Of a DNA stretch of 64,000 bases, positions 35,901 through 45,009 are shown piece by piece (the first letter of the stretch is position 1; the number at the start of each line of letters is the position of its first letter). This stretch comes from Calamus simplicifolius. Lineage: Eukaryota; Streptophyta; Magnoliopsida; Arecales; Arecaceae. The position numbers were made by a program, and so were the translations under genes. The notes under the pieces were generated by a model. That model did no database searches and was not told where the DNA came from. It was given only the letters and a program-made list of their open reading frames with translations. The stretch covers positions 486,701-550,700 of the forward strand of contig UESW01004235.1 of assembly GCA_900491605.1 (NCBI GenBank), written 5' to 3'.

Positions 35901-38477
35901 AACAGTTCCCTGAGATGGAGACAAACTATTAGCAAGTTCACAACAGTGACGTGCAATAGCCTAGTATGGATGCCAGACCTTCATCTTATCTTCTAATTTT
36001 TCACTAAGAACCCTATTGAGTTCCTGTACATCATGCTGCATGAAAGAATCATATGTATCCCATCCAAAAGACTTGGTCAGCTCTTTTGTTGCAACACTGC
36101 TGTCACTGTACTGAAGCTTATAAAAAAGACTCTGCAGAGCCAGGGGAATGCTTCCCGAAGGCATATCATTCTCAGTTGTCGGCATATGGTACACAGCCTG
36201 AAGAACACAGCTCAGAAACAAAACTTTTTTCTTAATAAGAAAAAACATACTGCATGCAAAGCATGAAAGAATGAGGTTTGACTTCATACCTTCCTAAAGT
36301 ATGGAATATGGTACAAAGTTTGGAGAAGAGAATTCATGTAACAAGTAGCTCCTTGATTCTTGAGACCAACATAACCTGTTTCTTTTTTGGAGTCGTAAGT
36401 CCAGTAATCAACCACCCTCCGAACAGCAACCTCGGCTTCAACAACAAGAGTATCATTTATGAGATATCCTCGAGTTGGGTCATAAAGTTCACTTAGAGGC
36501 ATGAATGATGTGAATCCCCAATCACTTTCACGAGCATTGAATTGGTGTTGGGTGTCTGCAAGCGAAGAAAAGACAAAGTCATGTCCAATGATCAAATAAA
36601 TAACTTGTCCGGCAGAGTTGTCATCATTTTTACAAGATGTTTCCAACTAAGGTAGAATAACAGTGCATATGTAAAATCCAAACTCCTATCATGTTACACC
36701 CAAATTCAATTAGAGAACACACAAAAAAGCATGTCAGAACCACAACATGTGATAAGCAAGAGCATTAAAGGCATGGTAACCAATAAGAAAAAGCAAAAGA
36801 AAATATTAGTTTGGAATTTCCTACATACAAGCATGCGTACAAGTAGCAGGAAGACAAGGACAACAGTATTAGTGTCAGATCCCAGCGCATGTTAAGATAA
36901 TGAGACCACAAGTAAAATCTAATCTACCATACAGCTGAAAGGTGAAGCATTAGACAACTCCACGTTTTCACATCTCTCAGCAGGACTGCAGCATCTTATA
37001 AACACGCATAAAATGTTCATACTCTCATTTTCATATAAAGCTTAGCAGAGCAGCACATTTAAGGAGATGACTAAAATTAATAACAAAGCTATCCAGTGTA
37101 GCCAACCAACAAGATCACTTGTAAATCTTAAAATAGCAACATGTCTCGATAACCAACCAAAAAATATTTCTCTTGCCCCTGCTTATACTTGCTTTCTTTA
37201 CTTGGTCACCAAGTCAGCAAACAATGAGCTAGAAAGAAAATTTGCAGAGAATAATGCAATCAAAACAACTTTTTGCCTCTGCACATTGTAATTGAAGAGA
37301 TGGCCCCATCATGAGATCAAAAGATCAATACAAGTGAGCACAGTGTCGTGGGCAGACAACAGAATGTAACAACTCATGTAATAACGTAGCAAAGGTGTGT
37401 GAAATTCTATGACTTAGCAGATGGAAAAAGGCAGAGTGAACTGGTAGCCAATGCAAACTTAAAGCAAACCATATTTCAATACAATTAGTGGTTCTCAGAA
37501 GGACACCTTTTCTGATTGTATACTTGTTGTGAATCTGATTGATCACAGCCAGGCTGAACTGTGCATATCTGCTCCAGCCGTATGGCAGGGCTGCCGAATC
37601 CGCAACATCCAGGTACATAGACAAGTGGTCCACGTTGTTTCCCTTTGGGAAAATCAGCACCCGCCTGTCATAGACAACAGAAAAATCCGATTTTTATAGA
37701 TCCTCATGATGAATTAAGCAGAGGGAAGACGAAGAGAAATATCAACAAACCATTTGTAGCCCCCCACGACAAAGATGTCGGAGTAGTGCTTCTTAGCGTT
37801 CACCCTAGAGAAATTTTCGATCGTCCAAGTGAACCTGGACGATGGGGGGTCCTCCACTTGCTGGTTCTCGGCTGTAGTAGCAGTTTCAGTTTGAGCTACC
37901 GCTAAGGAAAAGAGAAGAGAAAAACAGAGATACAAATCAAAACCCTAAAACTCGAACTCAGGCTGATTATAAAAAAAGCAGTACGAAAGAAGGGCTAAAT
38001 TTACACCAAAATAGCACATAACAAACAATCAATTCGGATCCCACAAGAGCTCCACTCGCAGCAAACCAAGATCAGGGCTTACCTTCCATTGGCTGGGGAC
38101 CGTCAGCGAACTCCGGGTGAGGGACCAGCATCTCGTCGTCCTCCTGCTGCAAAAGTCAGAGCACAAAATCAGAGCTCAGATCCAGCAAACCCACGCCTAG
38201 ACAACCCAATCGAAACCCTAGAATCGAGACCGGGGGCAATGGATGCCGACCGAGCCCGGTTCGCCCGCCCCAACCCAGCACGAAACCCTAGAAAACGATC
38301 GAAATCGCAGCATCACAAGGGAGAGGAACCGAACAGAGAGCGCGATCAGGCGATCGCCGGGCGAGATGACACAGGTCCGTCTAGGTACGAAATAAAGAAA
38401 GATCGAGAAGGAAAGAGGGAGGAGGGACAGGATGCGGACATACGTACATCGAGTGGGGGAGGGGTCATCATAGTCAT
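17947..38477 (-). CDS. UBP12: Ubiquitin-specific protease UBP12/UBP13 (USP7-type), 32 coding exons
   Basis: The coding sequence runs from the ATG at 38477 (MTMMTPPPLD) to the TAG at 17947-17949 (ending KPVKIYN). Thirty-two exons with GT-AG introns give 3350 nt, one short of the 3351 (1116 residues) expected for this family. The order is acidic N-terminus, MATH/TRAF-like domain (about 55-180), USP catalytic domain (about 200-525; Cys206, His453, Asp470) and USP7-type ubiquitin-like C-terminal domains (about 600-1100). The enzyme removes ubiquitin from proteins in nucleus and cytosol. In Arabidopsis, UBP12 and UBP13 act redundantly in flowering time, the clock, meristem control and immunity. 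The match is close over the whole length, so orthology is secure. Which of the two paralogue names applies cannot be told. The one oddity is a missing base in exon 23. Several introns carry small transposons. Confidence 0.95.
18500..19451 (-). other. UBP12-like intron 29
   Basis: This is about 0.95 kb of AT-rich GT-AG intron. The open frames in it (18578-18796 plus, 19113-19355 minus) match nothing and have no splice logic. I see no element in it. Confidence 0.6.
21374..21550 (-). other. UBP12-like exon 23 with a 1-nt deletion
   Basis: The exon is 177 nt where 178 are needed. The loss falls in the run TTTT at 21478-21481 (plus strand), right after the codons for DDPSK (residue 844). Read as it stands, the frame shifts and meets TAG at 21409-21411 after 22 foreign codons, leaving a protein of about 866 residues without most of the second C-terminal domain. 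On both sides of the site the conserved family sequence is intact. An assembly or sequencing indel in a homopolymer is the simplest cause; a real broken allele is possible. Confidence 0.85.
21722..23724 (-). other. UBP12-like intron 21 (2.0 kb) with an RTE fragment
   Basis: This AT-rich intron lies between exons 21 and 22. Apart from the RTE 3' end at 22926-23176 I see no recognisable sequence in it. Confidence 0.65.
22926..23176 (-). mobile_element. RTE 3'-end fragment
   Basis: On the minus strand this reads as the last part of the RTE open frame (GRGRPKLIWIKIIKKDITIC, LNRAEWMKQVYVADP), followed by the family tail with three ACTCA units on the plus strand. It matches 1795-1964 in order and content. 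The fragment has the same orientation as the host gene, in an intron. I could not define its target duplications. Confidence 0.8.
25337..25745. mobile_element. MITE-like element with imperfect terminal inverted repeats
   Basis: The left end (ACCATATGTTTGGGATGAGG) and the reverse complement of the right end (AGGCCATGTTTTGGACGAGG) align with a small gap. The body is AT-rich and carries the words TTTCACCAAAG and CAAACATTTTAAA-like direct repeats, with no coding frame. TGTTTGG-type termini are common in plant PIF/Harbinger and hAT MITEs. I could not fix a target duplication, so the superfamily stays open. Confidence 0.55.
26211..26283 (+). pseudogene. tRNA-Val-like sequence (pseudogene or SINE head)
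   Basis: GGTGTAGTTGGTTATCACCT matches the D-arm and A-box of plant tRNA-Val. The anticodon arm (TCACTCAACACATTGA) and a decayed T-arm/B-box (CAGTTTAAGTCC) follow at the right spacing. The acceptor arms no longer pair well (GGTGTCA against AATGCC) and the T-loop TTC is changed to TTTAA, so this is not a working tRNA. It lies antisense in intron 16 of the UBP12-like gene. Confidence 0.5.
26909..26943 (+). mobile_element. 35-bp RTE tail insertion with an 18-bp target duplication
   Basis: TTTGATACTCTATTACAC occurs perfectly at 26891-26908 and 26944-26961. The 35 bp in between are GTAGTTGGGAAAAGGCTTAG followed by ATGAGTTGAGTTGAG, the RTE family tail and nothing more. It lies in intron 16 of the UBP12-like gene, opposite to the direction of transcription. 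Confidence 0.87.
27842..29275 (-). other. UBP12-like intron 15 (1.4 kb)
   Basis: This AT-rich intron has a short direct repeat near its 5' splice site: GATAAACCAGCA(C/A)CAGC and the following CTTTTTACAAGA occur at about 29175-29217 and 29231-29268. No other structure is seen. Confidence 0.55.
30611..32191 (-). other. UBP12-like intron 10 (1.6 kb)
   Basis: This is a GT-AG intron. It contains a short internal repeat (GATCTATTA(C/G)TTTTGATGCAT(C/A)) at about 31016 and 31064. No gene or transposon is recognised. Confidence 0.55.
32302..33859 (-). other. UBP12-like intron 9 (1.56 kb)
   Basis: The intron has slightly higher GC between 33176 and 33375, where an unremarkable 65-codon open frame lies on the minus strand. 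Its translation matches nothing I recognise. The rest is AT-rich. Confidence 0.5.
33959..35593 (-). other. UBP12-like intron 8 (1.6 kb)
   Basis: The stretch at 34100-34290 has several CATCCCGACACTT and CATCTCGACACTT phrases and GTCCCA words that look like a decayed repeat. The remainder is AT-rich with no recognised element. Confidence 0.5.
36556..37506 (-). other. UBP12-like intron 4 (0.95 kb)
   Basis: A GT-AG intron between the two MATH-domain exons. I see no gene, repeat or element in it. Confidence 0.55.
37507..38477 (-). other. UBP12-like exons 1-4: N-terminus and MATH domain
   Basis: Exon 1 is 38448-38477, exon 2 is 38083-38146, exon 3 is 37751-37901 and exon 4 is 37507-37664. Exon 2 encodes the acidic stretch (QEDDEMLVPHPEFADGP). 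Exons 3-4 encode most of the MATH domain, from FTWTIENFSRVNAKKHYSD to the IHNKYTIRK segment, which in USP7-type enzymes recruits substrates. The exon 3 acceptor is uncertain by 6 nt (37901 or 37895), and exon 2 has a tandem NAGNAG acceptor (one-residue choice). The start is chosen because MTMMTPPP is the conserved family N-terminus. Confidence 0.9.
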
Positions 38478-38650
38478 GGATGGCCGGGCGGAGGGTGGGG
38501 CGGCGCCACGGCAGAGGGCGAAGACCGGAGACGGAGGACGAGAACCGACAGAGGAGCGACGAGGAGAGCGAAGGCTCTCAGCAGCGAGCGACGCCACCGA
38601 ATGGAAGGCAGGAAGCCGGACCCCGTAAAGGGGCCCGGGGTTTTATTTGG
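38478..38650 (-). promoter_or_regulatory. UBP12-like 5' UTR and core promoter (tentative)
   Basis: Directly upstream of the ATG on the minus strand is GC- and CT-rich sequence typical of a plant 5' leader. At about 38641-38650 it reads CCAAATAAAACC, a weak TATA-like word about 165 bp above the ATG. GC content falls sharply beyond 38650. The start site is not determined by the sequence. Confidence 0.4.
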
Positions 38651-39180
38651 AGGAGGGTTATTTTGGGAATTTTATGTCCTGACTCCTGATAGAGCAGCAT
38701 ACACCTCTGGAGTCCGATGTAGCGGACAGGATGTTAAATACCTATGACTGAAAACAATATACTTTTTAGATTATATTATTATTACTTGCAATGCAATGCA
38801 ATGCAATGTAAAGTTTCGGAGCATGGCATGAAGAATTTTCTGGAGAAAACGGTTAACGCACCAAAATCTAATTAACACCCAACGTCATCCGCCGCGCTCT
38901 CGGTGCTATTGGAACTGCTCCGACGTAGACGCCACGTGTCAAAAAGCAACGCCCTGGTCCATGCGTTGTCAAAATATTTGTGGAATGGTTCTAGGATAAT
39001 TTGTTGCATTTTTTTTCTCTCAAATACATGGTACGATATATTTTATGAACTATAATTATCGTAGCTGAGCCTGAGTACAATAAATGGCAGGAACATGCTT
39101 ACGCCATGGCTGGCTTCATTAGGCATCGTGTTGCATAAGCATTGTCAATTGATTTAAAACAATAATAATATTTTGAGGCA
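38651..39180. other. Upstream flank of the UBP12-like gene
   Basis: No gene is seen. A short AATGC tandem (five units) lies at about 38788-38812, and the G-box lies at 38931. Confidence 0.5.
38931..38940. promoter_or_regulatory. G-box (GCCACGTGTC)
   Basis: The palindromic CACGTG core at 38933-38938, in an ABRE-like context, lies about 456 bp above the UBP12-like ATG. bZIP and bHLH (including PIF) factors bind such cores in plants. Function here is inferred from position only. Confidence 0.4.
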
Positions 39181-40780
39181 ACCATAAAACTTAGCTTATC
39201 CTGAATAACAATTATATAACTTTAAATTATTTTTAAATTATAAAATCATAAATGATATATATTAGGAATGATTTTTTTTTTTTTTTTTGAAAGAGATATA
39301 ATTGAATATAGATTTTGTATATATTCTTTGTATAAACAAATAATTTATTGATCGAATTTTTCAAGATTAATAAGCCATTTATCCCTTTATATTCAAGGGA
39401 AGACCAATCAAGCATGATGTCTGTTGACTAAGTAAAAAAAAAAAAAAAAAAAAGTAAGTTTTAACTTATTTGCTTTATCATAAATTCATAAACGACAAAT
39501 TTAAATACAATAATAAAAGAGGTATGATAGGACAAAAAAAAAATTCTGAGCTAAGTATAATAATCATACTCGAGAATTCTATATAGATTTTTGTAATAAG
39601 GAATTAAATTTTTTCGAGAACTATCTATCCTTTAATAGTTTGTATTTAATGAAGAATTGATCAAGCATGATATATTGGCGGTATCTCCTTGCTTGAGTAA
39701 AACATAATCTTTAGATTCTTTGTTTAATTATGAATTCATAAACGACATGTTTAAATATAATAATATTTTGTTTTATTTATTTTTATGAAAAAATTTGAAT
39801 CTAGTTTTCTCTATAAGCATGGTGATACATGTTGAGATAAATATGATAGGAAGAAAGTAAACCTATTTGATAGAATTATCCGTGGCATATTAAGTTTTTG
39901 AGAGGATTAGATATTACTTGCCTTATAGGTAAGATAGCATGAGATGAGAAATATATACCGTAATAAATATAATTCTTTTACTAAATATAATTATCGTACG
40001 TGAACATAATTATATGAAACACTTTATAAAAACTTTGTAAAAGCAAACCATTTGCAAATAATTCTTCTAGACTTTTATATATAGCACTTTATTTGTTGGA
40101 TAATTAATCATTATATAAACAGCATTCATGTACCAAGGAAAGACCTTTAATTGTCTGCTTAATTATAAATTATAAGCAATATATATTAATATGATTTTTA
40201 TTTTTATTGTTTTTTAAATATTATTTGCTTATTTAGATAGATTGTTAGGTTCTCAAGGAGGAAAATATGTGGTGAGACACATAATTAAACATAGAGATAT
40301 AAGTAAATAAACATATATAACATATGTGTACATATATATTTTATCCAAGTGTATTGCATAGGATTTTTTATGACAATGAATAATTCACTAGTTGAATTTT
40401 TTCTAAGCTTATTAAATATTTTTTTTCATATTTAATAAAAGATCGGGCATGATGCATAAACAATATCGATTGATCAAAGAAAAGTAAATGTCAAAAAATT
40501 CATAATTAATATATTCTAATATGACAACAACTTTTTTTATATTTTTAATATGTTTAAGGGATGTGATTGTTTACCATATACTTTTAAAAACAAAATAACA
40601 CCTAGTATGAGATGTATACAAGGACGAAAGTATATTTATTCAACTGAGTATAATTATTGTAACTAATAATACTTTTTAGTATCCTCGATAGTAATGAATC
40701 ATTTGTTGATTGAATTTCACCCAAAACTTTGTATTATTTTTTTATATTTAATAGTGGTGTGTCATAAAATAGTCACCCAA
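39181..40780. repeat. Degenerate tandem array, units about 250-330 bp
   Basis: Three landmarks recur in the same order about five times. The first is a TCATAAACGACA/ATTTAAATACAATAAT block (about 39240, 39482, 39727, 40165, 40490). The second is TTATTGATTGAATTTTTC-AAG-TTATTAA (about 39345, 39610, 40055, 40385, 40700). The third is GATCAAGCATGATG (39405, 39660, 40440 and decayed copies). Spacing is mostly 250-330 bp. Units are strongly diverged and AT-rich. It could be an old local satellite or a tandem-structured LTR. No coding content. Confidence 0.6.
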
Positions 40781-40989
40781 TCATCAAATCACACATAGCA
40801 AAATGATACTCTTTAAGAAGACTAATTCTATTCAAGTTAAGGATAGATATAAATATTAAATGTCAAGCTACTTTCTATCAAATTAGAATTTTAGGGTTTC
40901 TAAATCCTAAGATTTCCAAATCCGAGAGATACCTATAAGGAATACATACAAGATAACTTTTGGACTTCTAGTATTTTTCTTCTTTCTTT

Positions 40990-41022
40990 GTTGGGAAAAG
41001 GCTTAGATGAGTTGAGTTGAGT
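40990..41022 (+). mobile_element. RTE tail piece at the edge of the gypsy element
   Basis: GTTGGGAAAAGGCTTAGATG followed by AGTTGAGTTGAG is the same tail as in the other RTE copies. I cannot find a target duplication around it. It lies where the Ty3/gypsy coding homology ends. Confidence 0.7.
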
Positions 41023-41039
41023 TTAATATTATCTTACCT

Positions 41040-42300
41040 TCAAAATATTTTCTTTCTTAGGATCTTTGAGTTCTATCGTCCCATGGGAAAATACCTGGGT
41101 TACAAAAAAGGGCCCATCCCAGCGGAAGCAAAGCTTTTTAGAGAAAAGTCTTAGTCTCGAGTTGAAGAACCAAACTTTTTGATTAGGTTTGAAGGTTTTT
41201 CTCGAAATATATTTATCGTGATATGCTTTAGTTCGAGCCTTATAAATTTTAGCATTTTCGTACGCTTCATTGCGTAGAAGAGTCTCCTATTGGAACCTGC
41301 ATTTTTCGTATCGAAGTTAAACTGTTCAATAGCTCAAAATACACGATGTTCCAATTCTATTAGCAAATGACAAGCTTTTCCAAATACTAGTCGATAAGGA
41401 GATATTCCCATTGGAGTTTTAAATGCAGTGCGATAAGCCCATAGTGCATCATCTAAACGTGTTCTACTCTTTTCTATTGGGCCTTACCGACTTCTCTAAA
41501 ATCCGTTTGATCTTCCTGTTAGAGATTTCTACTTGGCCACTAGTCTAAGGATGATATGGTGTTGCAACTTTATGGGTTATCCTATATTTCTTCATTAAGT
41601 TCTCAAAGTGCCTATTAGTAAAGTGTTTATCTCCATCACTAATAATAGCTATTGGGCACTCAAATCAACTAAAAATATTATGTTGAATGAATTTAATTAC
41701 AACCTTATGATCATTAGTTCGGGTTGCTATGGCCTTAGCCCATTTTGACACATAATCTACTGCAACCAATATGTAATCGTATCAAAATAAAACAGAAAAA
41801 GGTTCCATAAAATCGATCCCCCAAGCATAAAAAATTTCGACTACTAATATGGGAGTCAACGGCATCGTATCTTTCTTGAAAATATTTCCAGTTTGTTAGC
41901 ATCGCAAACAGTTTCGGCTAAACTTATGTGCATCCTTGAAAAGTGTTGGCCAATAAAATCCACTCTGCAGTACTTTTGCTACAGTTTTCTTTCCACTAAA
42001 GTGTCCTCCACAAGCAAGGGTATGACAGAAGTTAAGTATGCTTTTGAATTTGCTCTGGGACACGTCATCTAATTACTTGGTCAGGACAATGCTTAGACAG
42101 TTCAGGTTCTTTCCAAAAATAATACTTTACTTGTGGAAAAACATCTATCCTTTTCTTGTTTAGACTAGTGAGAAGGAATTTGTCTTATTGCTAAGTAATT
42201 GACAATATGGGCAAACTAGAAAAAATCAGAAGAAATTAAAAAAAGTTGTTCATCAAAAAAAATTTTCATGATATCATCTGTGCTTAATGTGTGTTCAACT
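41040..42300 (-). pseudogene. Ty3/gypsy integrase remnant
   Basis: In broken frames on the minus strand I can read a zinc-binding region (CHSK-like start, about 42030), the core with IDFM and DYVSKWAKAIAT, a SDGDKHF segment, a YHPQTSGQVEISNRKIK segment (about 41520) and the C-terminal DALWAYRTAFKTPMGISPY segment (about 41430). Several in-frame stops are present. Confidence 0.75.
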
Positions 42301-42514
42301 AAAATTCTGGAGATGTGATCAGCTACCATATTTTCAGAACCCTTCTTTTCACGAATCTCCAAGTTAAATTCTTGTAGAAGCAAAATTCATCTGATCAATC
42401 GCGGTTCAGTATCTTTCTTTGATAAGAGGTGTTTAAGGATCGTATGATCAAAATAAACCAGAACTTTAGATCCTAAAAGATATTATTGAAATTGTTCTAG
42501 AGCAAACACAATAG

Positions 42515-42976
42515 CTAATAACTCCTTTCAGTAGTAATATAGTTCAGTTGAGCATCTGAAAGGGTTTTGCTAGTATAATAAATCACATATGGCTTCTTAT
42601 TGATTTTTTGTCCTAACACTGCACCAATTGCAAAATCTAGTGCATCACACATGATTTCAAAGGGAAAGAACCAATCAGGGGGCTTGATAATTAGTACTGT
42701 CATCAAAGCTGTACGAAGAGTATTGAAGGATTTCAAACAATTATCATCAAAAATAAAAGGGGTTTCTTTGGCAAGCAATTTGCATAAAGGTCTAGAAATT
42801 TTGCTAAAGTCTTTGATGAATCTCCTATAAAATCCAGCGTTACCAAGAAAGGATCGTATTTGTTTGATTGAAATTGGAGGTGGAAGTTTTGAGATGACTT
42901 CCACTTTGGACTTATCTACTACCTCAATCCCCTTCTTAAAAATAATGTGGCCTAAAACAATTCCCTCTTGGACCAT
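42515..42976 (-). pseudogene. Ty3/gypsy RNase H remnant
   Basis: This starts in the connection domain (LGHIIFKKGIEVVDKSKVE, LGNAGFYRRFIKDFSKI) and runs into RNase H (CDALDFAIGAVLGQ with the catalytic Asp, then YTSKTLSDAQLNYITTERSY). The frame ends inside RNase H; downstream sequence continues the domain with stops. Confidence 0.85.
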
Positions 42977-43045
42977 AAAATAGTTCTTTTCCTAACTTAA
43001 CACCAAATTTGTTTGTTTACATCATTTTAATACATGAGCTAGGTT

Positions 43046-43859
43046 ATTAAGTCAATCCTCAAAAGTGGTCCCAAATATGAAAAGTCATCCATGAATACCT
43101 CCAAAATTTTATCTACCATGTCTGAGAAAATTGCCAACATGCATCGCTGAAATGTGCAGGTGCATTACAAAGTCCAAATGGCATACGTCTAAAAGCAAAT
43201 GTTCCATAAGAACAAGTGAAGGTGGTTTTCTCTTGATCGTCAGGAAAGACTGGTATTTGATTATACCCTGAATAATCATCCAGAAAGTAAAAGAATTGCT
43301 GACCAGCTAATCGTTCTAGGATTTGATCGATAAAAGGTAGCAGAAAATGATCTTTCCTAGTAATGTTATTCAGTTTCCTATAGTCTATGCAAACTCCCCA
43401 ACTAGTTGTGGTATGAGTTGGAAGCAATTCTCCTTCTTCATTCTTTACCACAATAATTCCTGATTTCTTAAGTACAACTTGGGTGGGACTAACCTATTTG
43501 CTATCAGAAATTGGGTAGATAATCTTTGCATCTAACTATTTTACTACCTCTTTCTTTACAACCTCTCTCATAATAGGATTAAGTCTCCTCTGTATGTCTC
43601 TATAAGGTTTGACATTTTCCTCGCAATGAATATGAAACATGTAGATGGAGGGGTCAATTCCTTTCAGATCGGCAATGGACCATCCAATCGCTTCCTTATA
43701 TTCTTTGAGCACTCCTAAAAGCTGGTCTTCCCGATCAATAGTTAAATCAGATGCAATGATTACCAGAAGGGCATCATTGAGTCCAAGAAATGAATATTTC
43801 AATGTAGTAGGGAGAGGCTTTAACTCTAGGGGAGGTGGTGCTTCTAGGAAGGGTACCAT
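43046..43859 (-). pseudogene. Ty3/gypsy reverse transcriptase remnant
   Basis: The segment holds the linker with a KGIDPS box, VCIDYRKLNNITRKDHFLLP, the first catalytic aspartate in FLDDYSGYNQIPV, RRMPFGLCNAPA, and the second catalytic box (VFMDDFSIFG) at about 43075-43098. It is interrupted by stops at several places. Confidence 0.85.
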
Positions 43860-44553
43860 CAGTGTACCAGAGTGTGTAGGTAATTGGTCATATTTTACAG
43901 TCCAAGGGAGAATGGTGCTAAAATCGAATGGCTCTAAAATTGTATTATTTCTTTAGTATATCCATCAATATCAAAATCATCCACTCCAAAATGTGTCAGA
44001 CATGCCTGTAAAGGATCTGAGTTGAATAAATCATGGGTCTTATCATCTATAATTTCATCTAGCATGTTGATCTCATTATGGTCATATAGAGGTGGTCTTT
44101 TAGATGCATTAAAAATATTCAACCTCAGCTTTTTATTTCCAAAAGATACATCCATGACCCCAGTTCTATAGTTTATACAAGCATTAGCAGTTGCTAGAAA
44201 GGGTCTAGCCTTCCCAATGGGCCTCATCATAACAAGGCCTTCCAGATAGGCTTTGTCCAAGCACAGCCCAGTTCATTCAGACCAGCCTGCCAACTCCAGA
44301 AGACAACAGGCCTTCCCAATAGGCCTCAACATCACAACTTCGTACCTGCCGACCACAGTGGCAACCTGCCAACTCCAAGAATCTACAACAACCGGACCAC
44401 AGTCATAGCATGTGAAGCTCCAGTAACCCAGTCAGACTTTTTCTTTACCATTGAGAGCACTGTCCTGAAAAAGGTCACAAATGCAGCCGGACATGTGCTG
44501 CAGTGCTCGCCAAATGTCCTAAACCAATATACCCCTTAGGTGCGAATCCTGAC

Positions 44554-44806
44554 TCCATGGTCCCACTCCACCAATAATTGTACCCGCTGCCTCCCTCATC
44601 ATTGTCCCTCCTGGCAGCTCCACTTTTAATCATTGTACCTCCATGGTCCCACTCCACCAATAATTATACCCGTTGCCTCCCTCATTGTCCTTCCTGACAA
44701 CTCCACTTTAAATCAATGTACCTCCATGGTCCCACTTCACCAACAATTGTACCCGTTGCCTCCTTCATCATTGTCCTTACTGACCTTGTGCCATCAGATC
44801 ATCGTC
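44554..44806 (+). repeat. Three tandem repeats of about 85 bp above the viral TATA box
   Basis: Units start at 44554, 44640 and 44723, each with TCCATGGTCCCACT(C/T)CACC, followed by AATTGTACCC-type and CCTCATCATTGTCC words. The lengths are 86, 83 and about 84 bp. They end some 65 bp before the TATA box, where enhancer repeats would be expected. Confidence 0.85.
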
Positions 44807-44867
44807 CTTCTTATTGACCGCATCTCCATTACTGCTCAGAAAGGAATAGACCAAGAGAGCCTTCCCT

Positions 44868-44905
44868 CGGCTATAAAAAGAAGGAACCGCCTCCTCAAAA
44901 GGCAG
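44868..44905 (+). promoter_or_regulatory. TATA box of the pararetroviral promoter
   Basis: CGGCTATAAAAAGAAGGAAC places TATAAAAA at 44872-44879. It precedes a leader that contains the primer-binding site and the coding region on the same strand, as in caulimovirids. The transcription start would be near 44905. It is inferred, not shown. Confidence 0.6.
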
Positions 44906-45009
44906 GCTCCTCAATCCGACTTCACTACCCACTTCTAACTCCATTAGCCTTCATCCATACACCACTCAATATCACTCAAACCACAATCATCGTCCGCCTT
45001 GCTACCTCC

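Larger units (their letters stand above)
29650..36555 (-). other. UBP12-like exons 5-13: catalytic domain
   Basis: The exons are 36290-36555, 35979-36197, 35801-35909, 35594-35709, 33860-33958, 32192-32301, 30536-30610, 29889-29967 and 29650-29796. Exon 5 ends the MATH domain and carries the Cys box (GLKNQGATCYMNSLLQTLYH; Cys206 codon at 36341-36343). Exon 6 has the DVQELNRVL motif. Exon 9 carries LQLKRFEYDF. Exon 11 carries the His box (HSGGVHGGHYYAFIRP, His453). Exon 12 supplies FDDERVT with the catalytic Asp. All three catalytic residues are present, so the domain should be active if the mRNA is translated. Confidence 0.93.
41023..44213 (-). mobile_element. Ty3/gypsy element, pol half (Athila/Tat-like), degenerate
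   Basis: On the minus strand, from high to low coordinates, come the end of the protease domain (RPFLATANACINYRTG, about 44210), the reverse transcriptase, RNase H and integrase. Broken open frames at 43934-44260, 43536-43859, 43113-43451 and 42515-42976 cover part of it. The integrase follows in fragments to about 41040, with HHCC-type and core motifs and a late DALWAYRTAFKTPMGISPY segment. The order PR-RT-RH-IN defines Ty3/gypsy. The wording of these segments is that of the non-chromovirus Athila/Tat group. Many stops and frameshifts make it dead. The matching gag half is at 58402-59640. Confidence 0.88.

Noticed and set aside
38089..38628. 179-codon open frame on the plus strand
   Set aside because: It is antisense to UBP12-like exons 1-2, their intron and the GC-rich 5' leader. 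Its translation is low-complexity Arg/Pro/Gly-rich and lacks any domain.
39233..39415. 60-codon minus-strand frame in AT-rich DNA
   Set aside because: It has a biased Lys/Ile/Tyr composition from AT-rich tandem repeats. No domain is visible.
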